A DNA stretch of 41,752 bases from Welwitschia mirabilis (taxonomy: Eukaryota > Gnetophyta > Gnetopsida > Welwitschiales). The notes under the pieces were generated by a model that was given only the letters and a program-made list of their open reading frames with translations, searched no databases and was not told the DNA's origin. Position numbers and translations under genes: made by a program. Position 1 is the first letter of the stretch; each line of letters starts with the position of its first letter. The stretch spans positions 105,305,442 through 105,347,193 of the forward strand of contig JBOZIK010000001.1 in assembly GCA_051453625.1 (NCBI GenBank), given 5' to 3'. Of this stretch, positions 32,936-41,752 are shown piece after piece.

Positions 32936-34306
32936 TTTCATTTATAATTCATATATTAACATTATTAACTATTCATTAATTAATTATTATTATATTTATG
33001 ATTTATTAAAATAATTTTCATTTCATAATACAAGTTCTATAGACATTTCTTAAATCATTTAAAACTAGTAAAATAAATAAGTTTAATATGGTTACAATAA
33101 ATATTTAAATATTTTACTACATAATAAGAGAAATTAATTAAGTTGTTTATCTTAGAACCCATAACAAAAGATTAAAGATAGGCTTGTATACATTATACAT
33201 AAATAAAATAAAGCACAATAAAAGGTTTGAATTCTATGAAAATAAATTATAATAGTAAAATATAAAAGAATGAACATATAATAGAGAAGATACAATTCCA
33301 TACAGACACGATCACTAAGACCTCCTAAGTAATGAATTATAGGAAGGAGATAAGAAAGAGATATAAGAAAGTGTGTAGAACTTGATGATTATTATTGGAT
33401 AATAATTGAAAAGGGAAAAAGAATAGAAATGAAAAATCATGTAACTTAACTATAAGAAAAGATAAGATTAATAATTCAAATACATGTACACAGTGGAAGA
33501 AGCCTGTATGTAACAAAGAAGGATTATGATGTAGAAGAATCCTTTTGAAATAAAAATGAAAAATGTGTTTGCATTAGTTCGGGTTATATTTGGTAATGTT
33601 TTAATGTGATTATGTGAAAAACAAAATTTATCATATGTAATTAACATGTTAAACATAATTAATCATTAATCTAAGTAAAAGGAATATGCTATGTTTAGAA
33701 GTTATTTATGATAAAACATATAAGAGGCTAATGTTAGATGATTCCTTCATGATTAATATTCCTCTTAAAGCCTTATAGATAGAGTAAAGACATAGGCAAA
33801 AAGCACATCAAAGTGATAAAACATAATATGAGGGTTTTAGAGGCCATCATTGAAAAAATCTCATTAAATCTCTATCAGATGTGATTTAAATTTGTAAGAT
33901 TATAATTCTCGTGTCGTTAATATAAAGTGATCTTTCATTATTTTTAATTATTTTTGTTCCTTTTTATTTCTTATTTCTTTTGTATTCCTCACTAGATACA
34001 CAATCCTAAAAGTGATTTTGAGGTTTTTATTATGTTATCTCTACATCATATGATATTATAGCAATTTTTAAGTTTTTTTAAAGTTGATTATTATCTTTAA
34101 TTTTAGAGAGGATATTGCTAAAGATGCTAATAGTTTTCTATTTAAAATATTTATAAAAGATAAGAATAATAAGTGGAAGATATGTAAAGGATTATGAGTG
34201 CATTAGTAATAATTTAAGGCATTAAATATTCACTCAAGAATATGGAGCTTGTTTTAGATGAAATGTAGGAAGAAGAAAAAATTAAGATAAGTGTTGCGGT
34301 GTGTAT
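32936..34306. other. About 1.4 kb without recognisable feature
   Basis: Very AT-rich. Upstream of the E6 integrase on the minus strand, where RT and RNase H might be expected, but no motif was found. A 62-codon minus-strand stretch (33468-33656) is unremarkable. The end borders a 100-N gap (34307-34406) whose flanks are not alike. Confidence 0.3.
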
Positions 34307-34423
34307 NNNNNNNNNNNNNNNNNNNNNNNNNNNNNNNNNNNNNNNNNNNNNNNNNNNNNNNNNNNNNNNNNNNNNNNNNNNNNNNNNNNNNNNNNNNNNN
34401 NNNNNNATTTATCTGTTAGTTTA

Positions 34424-34490
34424 TCTGCAAAACAACTCAAAATACCCTATCAAATACACTTAAGTTGGCATCGCAATAATAAGAGAACTC
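34424..34490 (-). repeat. Short Athila-type LTR fragment
   Basis: On the minus strand GTGTATTTGATAGGGTATTTT aligns with E2 18945-18966 and with 39190-39240 of E3, including the preceding TGC-AACTTA block. Only about 65 bp is recognisable. Just to its right GAGGGTATCAGACA resembles a Met-type primer site, but this may be chance. Confidence 0.45.
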
Positions 34491-34736
34491 ATCAAATGAG
34501 GGTATCAGACACAAACATCTAAGTAGAAAGGAAGAGGAGGGTTTATTTATGAAATCCCTAATGAAGATGAAATAAAAGGGTTAAGTAAGAGTGATACCAT
34601 TTAAAAAAAGCTTTAAAGTAGAAAAAATTGGGAACTAGATCTAAGGCATGAGGTAGTACTTTAAGATGGAAAACATTGTCAATGGAAACAAGGTAAAGCT
34701 TTAATTAAATTTATTATAAGGCATTATGATAGATTT

Positions 34737-34934
34737 ATGAAAGCATGTTTGAAAGAATTATTAATTCATTTTAACCTTCTAGAATTATATAAAGAAGATT
34801 TCCTAAAAAGCATTCATACTACTTTTGCACAACATGAAGATGATGAAAAAGATGAAGATACTTTAATAAAGATAAAAGCCTATGATATAGTACATAGAGA
34901 CATTTTATGCACTTGTCATCCAAGAAAGACCTTT
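34737..34934 (+). pseudogene. Open stretch in the gag position of E5
   Basis: A 66-codon open stretch, acidic and lysine-rich (HEDDEKDEDTLIKIKAYD). It lies before the E5 protease in the correct strand and order for gag, but no capsid motif or zinc knuckle is recognised. It is probably decayed gag. Confidence 0.35.
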
Positions 34935-35430
34935 TAGTTTTAGTATAGAAGAAATAATTAGATACCTCATTGTTTTAATATTTTATACTCAAGTGAAGAT
35001 TGTAATTGTTACTCTAAGAATCATGGAGAAAGTATACTAGTTAATCCTATAAAAATAAGAGAAGTTATTTAAAATAAATAACTCTATGTTAATGTGGAGG
35101 AAAGAAAAATAAGAAATAATAGAATATACTAAAAGTAGAGGAGAAATTTATAAAGAAATAGAGAAAAAATTAAATCTCTTGGTAGTTTTCTTTAAGTACC
35201 ATAAGATAGAATAAAAGTATTGTGAGTCCTTATTAAGAAAGGAAGATATGCATAGAACTACTCTTGCTAAGCATAATGAGATAGGTGAAGAGTCTAAGAA
35301 GAAACAACTAGAGACAACTGCTATTTAGAAAAAAGAAAGCATAATTATTAGAAGAAACCTCATGCAAGATGCAAAAAATCTTAATTAGCTCATATAATAG
35401 ACAAACCTAGTTAGAACTAGATTAACGTGC
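34935..35430 (+). other. E5 region between gag position and protease
   Basis: No domain recognised. The frame ESLLRKEDMHRTTLAKHNE (about 35228-35280) is open for a short distance only. The linker of a gypsy gag-pol is expected here. Confidence 0.3.
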
Positions 35431-35830
35431 AAGGATGAGGTACACAAGTATCTAGTTGATAATGAAAGCATTAATGGCTTAGTTTCTTATCATATAATAA
35501 AAATATTAAACCTAAATAGTATGCCACATCTAATACTAAATTGACTCTTTTGGTTGTATAAGGATTACATGTTATAGTTACATACTATTATATAGTTAAC
35601 TTAAAAATTAGTAACTTTCATAACTAAATTCATTGTGATGTTGATTTTATAGATATGTATCATCTATTGTTGGATAGAATATGTGAATATATCACTAAGT
35701 GCATGCATCATAGAAAGGTAAATACTTACATTATAACTAATTAAGATGAAAAGATATCTGAGCTTTTGCTAGACGTAGATGAAGTTTTATAACATAAGAT
35801 AGATATAGGATTATTAGGAAAAAAAGAAGG
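35431..35830 (+). pseudogene. pol: E5 retropepsin domain (CRM-like chromovirus)
   Basis: VHKYLVDNESINGLVSYHI (about 35441-35497), then IIKILNLNSMPH match the family pattern of DxGSCxNVVS, xxLVxKLxLxxxPH. The catalytic Asp (35458-35460) is kept but the following Ser-Gly is Asn-Glu (35461-35466). After a frameshift LLLDRIWEYITKCMHHRKVN (about 35662-35721) matches the LLGRPWQxDRxxxHDGRxN motif, and DEKISELLLD follows. This pattern belongs to the CRM/Galadriel-like side of plant chromoviruses rather than to the Athila or Tekay elements of this window. Confidence 0.65.
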
Positions 35831-35929
35831 TAATAAATGAAATAAAAAATAAACACTATGATATGGTTGTGGTGTTAACAATGTATTTAGAGTAATAGTT
35901 AAAGGCGTTTCTAGTGTAGGTAGAAGATG

Positions 35930-36700
35930 TTTTAAAATCTCTTATAAATATTTTTGTTGATGATTTTCCTTTTAGTTTACCACCTATTAGAAATGTAAAC
36001 TATTAGAGAGATCTAGTTCTTGATTCTTATCTTATAAATAAAAAAATGATACAAAATGGCATCACATAACAAAGAATAGATACATATATAAATACAAGAG
36101 CTATTAGAAAAGAAGTTAATTAATAAAAGTATATAGAGTAATTTTATTTTAGTACACTAACTCTAAAGAAGGATAATAATGAGTTGCACATATGTTTTAA
36201 TTCAAGAATACTCAACAAGACAACCATAAACTATCATTTTCTTATTATTACATGAATGATAATTTATATTGCTTGATGGGTATATCTATTTTTAGTAAGA
36301 TAGACTCAAAGAGTGAATACCATGATCTTTGTATTTAAGATGGATATTAATTAACAATAACTTTCAAGACTTTAGATGGATTACATAAATAATTGATGAG
36401 GTCATCCAAATTAATGAATTCTCTAAATACATTCATGAGGTTAAGGATAAATGTAGTAGATCCTTTCCTTGGAAACTATATTATTATTTCTTAATGATAT
36501 TATAGTATTTAGAAAGATAATTTAAGAGTATAGAAAGAATTTTAGAATGGTTATTCAAAGGTTAAGATAAGAGAAATTGATAATATATGTAAATAACTGT
36601 ATCCTTACATAGCTAAAGTTAGTGTTCTGTAGAAAGTTGCCACTAAATAGAAATAGATTCAAATAAGATAAAGGCTATTTTAAATTGATCTACACTAACT
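35930..36700 (+). pseudogene. pol: E5 reverse transcriptase domain
   Basis: DDFPFSLPPIRNVNY (about 35959-36003) is the usual F...LPPIRxIEH start. LKKDNNELHICFNSRILNK (about 36161-36217) matches VPKKDGxWRMCVDxRxINx. FSKIDSKSEYHD then matches FSKIDLKSGYHQ. TFMRLRINVVDPFLGNYII precedes the catalytic box, which reads NDIIVFRK (about 36493-36516) after a frameshift, so the first Asp of YxDD is Asn. IKAILN and the TFHGITSFY.RL block (about 36717-36750) match VRAIxxW and SFHGLASFYRRF. Stops are dense. Confidence 0.75.
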
Positions 36701-36759
36701 TCAACAATAAAGATTCATACTTTTCATGGGATAACAAGTTTTTATTAGAGGCTTAATAA

Positions 36760-37270
36760 GGATATTATAAAGATTTATGCTATAACATTAGTTATCATCA
36801 AGAAAGATAAAGCTGTCAAGTGGAACAAGGAGGTAAGTGAAGCATTCCAATAGTTGAATAAGAGCATTATAGAATAATATACACTAGCACTTCTAAATTT
36901 CAGTAAGAGTTTTTCAAGTGGAACATGATGTAAGTATTAAAGAAATTAAAATAATGTTACTTAAGAAGGTAAACCCATTGATCTTTTTAGTTAAAAGCTA
37001 AATTATGTCAAGTAGAAATACTCAACTAATAAGAAGGAGATACATGCCATTTTACAAGCTTCAAAGAGGTAGAAACATTACTTTCTACATAAGGAATTCA
37101 TTTTGTTTATAGATCACAAAGAATTATAATATAAAAAGAGAACCTAAATGAAAAATAAGTAAAGTGAATATATGAGTTACAAGATTTTAATTTTCTCATT
37201 AAGTACAAAAATTGAAAGATGAACAATGTTGCAAATGTTTTATGTCAACTAGTAAGCATGGTAAGATCTT
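36760..37270 (+). pseudogene. pol: E5 RNase H domain
   Basis: VIIKKDKAVKWNKEVSEAFQ (about 36793-36852) matches the VIKKxxxFKWxxEQExAF connection. FYIRNSF..LFIDHKEL-type sequence (about 37080-37125) corresponds to the FxLxTDHxSL motif. YELQDFNFLIKYKN and NVANVLCQL (about 37228-37254) correspond to FxYxIKYKxGxxNxVADALSR. Degraded by many frameshifts. Confidence 0.65.
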
Positions 37271-38115
37271 GAAAATTTAATTTTGATTTATTACATATTT
37301 TATATTTATATCATTTTAATTTAGATTTTAAGAATATCCAGGGTATAGTGAGGAAGTAATTGAAAGTGTATGATTATAAGCACTTTCATATTCAAGACAA
37401 TTTGCTCCATAAGGATGATGGATTTTTAATTCCTATAATATTAGTAAGGAAAAACATATTGTAAGAAAAATGTTATGCAAATATGAATGGACATAGTGGG
37501 CTAAATAAAACGTAAAAACTATTAAATATATTATACTATTAGATATAGATGTATAAGGATGTGCAACAGATAGTGCAAAGTTATTGTTCATGTGAAAGAG
37601 AATTAATAATTCTTAAAAAGTCATGGTAGGACTTAAGTATGAACTTCATATTAGAACTACACCATTTTAAGAGAAGGCATAATTCCATCATATTAATGAT
37701 GGAAAAATCTAAAAAAATGGCATAATTTTATTTCTTATGATAAGATAAATGATGCTTTACACATTGCTATACTATTTTTTACTCTAGTGTATTANNNNNN
37801 NNNNNNNNNNNNNNNNNNNNNNNNNNNNNNNNNNNNNNNNNNNNNNNNNNNNNNNNNNNNNNNNNNNNNNNNNNNNNNNNNNNNNNNNNNNNNNNNNNNN
37901 NNNNATTGAAAGCTTGCCAAGATGCATTAACAGATAAAAGGATTACTTAGTACATGTAAAATTTTATTACAATAATTTTATTAATAGTAGCATAAGAAAA
38001 TTATCATTTGAACTGGTAAATGGGTATCATTTAAGAATGTTAGATATGTTTAATAATATAATAAAATCTTCAAAAATGGAAAAAGACTATACAAAGAGAA
38101 TTACAATGAATATTA
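37271..38115 (+). pseudogene. pol: E5 integrase remnant
   Basis: IQDNLLHKDDGFLIP (about 37398-37442) and NMNGHSGLNKTQKLLN (about 37483-37530) match the HEGYLF and HxxxxAGHFGxxKT parts of the zinc-binding domain. VQQIVQSYCSCERE follows. MNFILELHHFKRRHNSII (about 37638-37690) matches MDFVLGLPRTQRGxDS, where the first catalytic Asp is Asn. A 110-N gap (37795-37904) removes the rest of the core. DYLVHVKFYYNNFINSS (about 37943-37992) matches the CLPHxEFAYNxxxHSxT block after the core, then SFELVNGYHLRMLDMFNN. The frame meets minus-oriented Athila-type leader DNA near 38115, so the C-terminus is cut off. Confidence 0.7.
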
Positions 38116-38400
38116 TGATAGTTGCTGTAGTGAATATTTGTGCAAATGTTATGCCCTTAAGAAGATTTTGTCATTCACAAAATAAATATAGATTTTACAT
38201 AACACAACACACTATTATAGATGGGAGTGAAATTGAATGTCATAATCCATCGAAGGCCCAGGCTTGAAGAAAGAGAATTGATTTCGAGAAGAAACACTTA
38301 CATAATTTAGTAATAGAAATAGAATGAAATGTAGAAAATCACAATGCAAACACACTTATGTAAAGTTAATCCAGGAAAGAAAAGGAACAACACACCTAAA
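38116..38400 (-). repeat. Athila-type leader next to the E3 LTR, minus orientation
   Basis: On the minus strand GAAATCAATTCTCTTTCTTC and GGATTATGACATTCAATTT (38310-38225) match the leader of blocks A and B (364-412). It directly follows the E3 LTR, which has ORF3 on its other side. Confidence 0.6.
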
Positions 38401-39771
38401 CTAACATTACTCAACCTTGATAAAAGTTGCTCTTATAACCTATATCACTTAGGAAGCTATCACAGAATTAGAAGCAATATAAACTATGAGGGATAAGTAA
38501 TGCAATAAGCATAGGAAATAGAAAAGAATTCTTTGTATTAATCTTGAACCAGCATCTGTGTTACAAATTACTCATACCTCAATCGAGAAAGCATAGTCCA
38601 ACACCAAAAAAGATATCTCTTTGTAACTACAATGAATGGATATTTGGCTGTTAAATATTCTATCATGAGAATTTTTGATGCACGAGAAGATAAGTAGGAG
38701 TTGAAGGAAGAANNNNNNNNNNNNNNNNNNNNNNNNNNNNNNNNNNNNNNNNNNNNNNNNNNNNNNNNNNNNNNNNNNNNNNNNNNNNNNNNNNNNNNNN
38801 NNNNNNNNNNNNNNNNNNNNNNAAGTTCAGTTGGAATGTTATAATAGATGTCATCCTACTAGTCATCTAGATGATATAAGAGATGATGCTACCTCATAAG
38901 AATTCTTTGTCATTTGCCATATTGATTATCATTAGCATTCGCATTGGATTTAATTGTTATATTGTCTATATAGTCATCCAAATGATGAGGTGGATGATAG
39001 GAATCTTACAAGTGTCCATGTAATGCATCCATCCTAACGTTTGTAGAAAGTTTACTTATAAATAGAAAATATTGTAAACTACTCTAAAATGTTGTAAAGT
39101 ATTATGTAGATTACATATTTTTGTATCTTTCATCTTAGCTCTCCATTATTTAGAGATCTAGCATAAACCTATCTAATATCCTACAAACTACTTAAAATAT
39201 CTTATTAAATACATGTAAGTTGGTAGTGCAACATAGCTCATACTTAGTCTTATTAGTCTCTAATAAAATCAAGTGGGAAACCATGATTGTGAATCAACTT
39301 ATTCTTACAAGAAAAACAAATAAGGTATTGAAAAGTTATCTCAAAAAAAATTTCAAAAATATCAGGGATACAGTCTGAATTATGAATAATCAGAAAACTA
39401 AACATTTCACCTAACTGAGCTACTAGCCATAATATCATCCAGGTCATTATCTAGATGATAAGAGGGATGAAAGGCCTAAAAATGGTTTTTAGAAAAGAAA
39501 AACCTATAAAATAATTTTTTAAATAGATAATTAGTAAATATAGTCATAATTAAAATCCCCCACTAAAATGTACACTAAATAACTAAAAAGATCACAGCAA
39601 ATATAATTAATCTCTATCATAAAATGTGAAAAGAAAGATAGGCATGAAAATCAGATAAAGTACATCATTTTAAAAACTTAAAATAATGATGTGTGTGTGT
39701 ATATATATATATGATCATGAGTTTTAGTAAAAAAATGTATAAAATGAAGATAAAAAAATATGACAAAATCA
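38401..39771 (-). repeat. E3 LTR (Athila-type), minus orientation
   Basis: Starts TGATTTTGTCA at 39771 on the minus strand, right after a CAAGGGGAG purine tract. Collinear with E2 18404-19305, with E1 8120-9228, and in part with 535-1127. It has palindrome-like motifs at 38849-38888, 38973-39000 and 39431-39470, a GT/AT microsatellite at 39690-39712 and a 110-N gap (38713-38822). A minus-strand TATA candidate CTATATAGAC lies near 38965-38974. Its exact downstream end is uncertain because no primer-binding site was found. Confidence 0.6.
39690..39712. repeat. GT/AT microsatellite
   Basis: GTGTGTGTGT followed by ATATATATATAT in the E3 LTR. E2 has no such run at the matching place. Confidence 0.9.
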
Positions 39772-41022
39772 CTCCCCTTGACATCGCATAACGAACTCTA
39801 TGTCTGTAGTAGGCTTAGGTGCAGGGTGAGAAGACTCAGTAGGAAAATAGAGGTCTAATGATGTGGAAATGGAGTGAACTATCTCATCTCCATAAACATG
39901 AACAACCTTTAGAAGGTCTACTATAATATTCTGCTATATGGATATAATGCAGTAATGCATGTCAACTATTTAGTCTTCATGGTGCTAGACTCTCCTCTTA
40001 ATTATTAGGATTTTTTACTCTAGTATCTATGTCCTCTAATATAATGTTTGCATCCTTTGATCTAATGCTTGGATATCATGATCAATAAAACCTTTGATGG
40101 TCTCATTGTTCTCTATCAAAAGGACCTAAATATACTCCAAAGTAACTCAAACCACAAGTCTTTGTACCTGTCATTTTTCTACCTCTCTTGATATCTATAT
40201 GCTCATGTCCTAAAGATATTAAGCTAAAGTCTGGATGTGTAAAAGGTGATTCTCATTCATGGATTTTGGTATCCTAAATCATCTAAATAAAGCTAAGAGG
40301 AGGCATGGTACCCCAGAGTCTGTAACTATCATGCCTCGATCATCAACCTGAGCCTCTTTCATATGAATGCTAGTAGGTCCATTTGCATTTCCTACCTAAA
40401 ATCTATCAATACTTGCAAATGTGAGATCATCACATGGCTATCATGAACTAATAGGATAATATTATAGATAAACCCTCTATGTAATACTCTATATGCAGAG
40501 CTCAATTGAGTAATAAGCACTTCTGGCTTATCCATTATCAAATCTGCTGAGATGTCTAATGCAGTGTCATATGTATGACACTCTTTTATACCTCCAGTAG
40601 AGTAAATGTATAAACTCCCTATGTCACCTAAATCTCTTACTACTACAACATGGTATGGAAGTATAGCTATCTCATGGTCCTAAATAAAAACTATGATTAT
40701 GTCAATAAGAGGACCATGAGAGTTTGGTTATCACTCAATATGCATGGTGTCATACAATTCCCTAGTCTCCAACACTTAATAAGTTCCATCTGTATCTAAA
40801 ATCTAATAGACCTAAAGATTTGAGAGACTCTAATCAACCTCGAGCTCTAGTAGGCTTATGAATTCTCCAAAATGATGCTCCACATGGATAGTAGCTATCT
40901 GAATAATCAATAATCATTTTTGTCAAGGTGGGGAATTCAAAGATTCCACACGCTTATCCTTTTATGGAAATAAAGGGTTTGCCTCTTGATCTATAGCTTT
41001 AGCCTTAGCCTATCTAGCTCAT
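39769..41022 (-). pseudogene. E3 ORF3, inverted sister of the E2 frame
   Basis: The minus strand from about 41022 to the TGA at 39771-39769 follows the E2 ORF3 block by block: IQIATIHVEHHFGEFI (about 40905-40858), LEVD, LETRELYDTMHIE (about 40780-40745), DHEIAILPYHVVVVRDLG (about 40685-40632), GSLYIYSTGGIKECHTYDTA (about 40624-40565), DSHVMISHLQVL and the tail STSLDLYFP (about 39868-39842) with EFVM before the stop. The region 40570-40680 is open. Where E2 has stops after ITI and after ILIT, this copy has Gln (CAG and CAA), so those E2 stops are secondary. Several stops of its own remain. The function is unknown, as for E2. Confidence 0.6.
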
Positions 41023-41752
41023 GTGTTTAGGGCTAATAAGTCAAAAATATATAAAAACATTATGTGAGATCAAATAAATGAGCCAAATATGTCATATGGA
41101 TGCTCAACAACAACCCCTAAAATAGATGAAAAATGTAAAAACATAATGAAAATATGTCTTGTTCCACCCTAGTCTCCCCCCAACCTTTCCCCTCATTCCT
41201 CTCACTCCTCATTTTCAAAGGTGTTAATACATTCCATATTACCTAATCATGAGAAGAAATTCATGAAAAATGGAAAAACAATTTTTTAAGTGGACCTCAC
41301 ATAAGGTAAACTTTGAAGTACTTAAATGAAAAATCTAATCTAGTGGAATTGTAGAACACATAAAACTAATCAATTTACCCTAATGGATTACTATGTTTTG
41401 ACTAATGATTTGCAAGAAATTGAATGTAAAAGATAGAAAGTTAAAATTTCCTCATAAAATGCATAATTAATTATAACTTTCAAAATGCACAATAAAAATT
41501 AAATCTGTAAGTTCCAAATTGAAGAGTGCGAGAAACTAATCAATATATGTGAAAACTATGTGTCAAAAGGCTAAAAAAAGAGGAAATTTTTTTTTAAAAA
41601 AAGGAGGAAGATAAAAGCATATCTTATTTTGGGAAACGTGTAAAAATATAATGAATCTAAAAGAGAATCTAACTAAGAGAAAATTGAAAGTAATTATAGG
41701 GACTACAAAAGTCATCATCTCTTAGAGGAATGGGTAGAAATAATGAGAAAAT
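41023..41752 (-). promoter_or_regulatory. E3 region upstream of ORF3
   Basis: Collinear with 16331-16973 of E2 in inverted orientation up to the window edge. The minus strand has the G-rich tract GGGGAAAGGTTGGGGGGAGA (about 41200-41180), about 150 bp before the ORF3 start. The pol of E3 would lie beyond the right edge. Confidence 0.5.

Larger units (their letters stand above)
34500..38115 (+). mobile_element. E5, CRM-like Ty3/gypsy remnant
   Basis: Protease, RT, RNase H and integrase in gypsy order on the plus strand. No LTR of its own was identified. The left neighbour is a short Athila-type LTR fragment and the right neighbour the E3 leader. Confidence 0.65.

Noticed and set aside
34499-34512. 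GAGGGTATCAGACA as the primer-binding site of E5
   Set aside because: Resembles TGGTATCAGAGC but lacks a defined LTR end before it and the match is partial; the adjacent fragment is Athila-type LTR on the other strand.
39056-39066. Plus-strand TATAAATAG, apparently an LTR TATA box
   Set aside because: The order ORF3, purine tract, TGATTTT start shows this LTR is on the minus strand, so the plus-strand box is antisense to it.

Overview
This is nuclear DNA from a plant, most likely an angiosperm, taken from a draft assembly. It is very AT-rich and has few CpG sites. Almost everything I can identify is decayed Ty3/gypsy LTR retrotransposon of plant lineages (Athila-type, Tekay/Del-type chromovirus, and a CRM-like chromovirus). 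I see no host gene, rRNA, tRNA, CRISPR array or bacterial feature. Every open frame is a short remnant between stops or an N gap read as open.

Layout, with working names. E1 (about 1.7-9.2 kb, minus strand) is an Athila-type deletion derivative: a 5' LTR piece (8.0-9.23 kb), leader, gag (7.0-6.15 kb), the protease/RT linker (4.9-4.55 kb), post-pol DNA (3.06-2.23 kb) and a 3' LTR piece ending in the block just left of 2.23 kb. Most of pol and ORF3 are missing. E2 (9.24-19.3 kb, plus strand) is the best-preserved Athila-type element. It has a protease-RT module present twice (9.24-10.73 and 10.83-12.7 kb), RNase H, integrase, a 1.6 kb spacer, a downstream sense frame I call ORF3 (16.97-18.39 kb) and a 3' LTR starting at 18.404 kb. 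E3 (minus strand, entering from the right edge) repeats the E2 tail in inverted orientation: spacer, G-rich tract, ORF3 (41.02-39.77 kb) and LTR (39.77 to about 38.4 kb). E4 (about 19.3-30.41 kb, minus strand) is a Tekay/Del-type chromovirus with two LTRs, an initiator-Met primer-binding site, a polypurine tract and the end of a chromodomain, and it appears to have landed in the E2 3' LTR. E6 (32.4-32.9 kb, minus strand) is an orphan integrase core. E5 (about 34.7-38.1 kb, plus strand) is a CRM-like gag-pol remnant abutting E3.

No element can be active. All show in-frame stops and frameshifts, and several have lost catalytic residues. Where two copies can be compared, some stops are TAG or TAA against Gln codons in the sister copy, consistent with C-to-T decay of methylated repeats.

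The window holds 19 runs of N. Eight of the ten 100-N gaps have nearly the same 41 to about 1000 bp on both sides, so most apparent tandem duplications next to gaps are probably overlapping or haplotype contigs that were never merged. The observations most worth following are the conserved ORF3 with its G-rich leader, a recurrent palindrome-like motif of the Athila-type family, and a doubled LTR-end/primer-site in E4.
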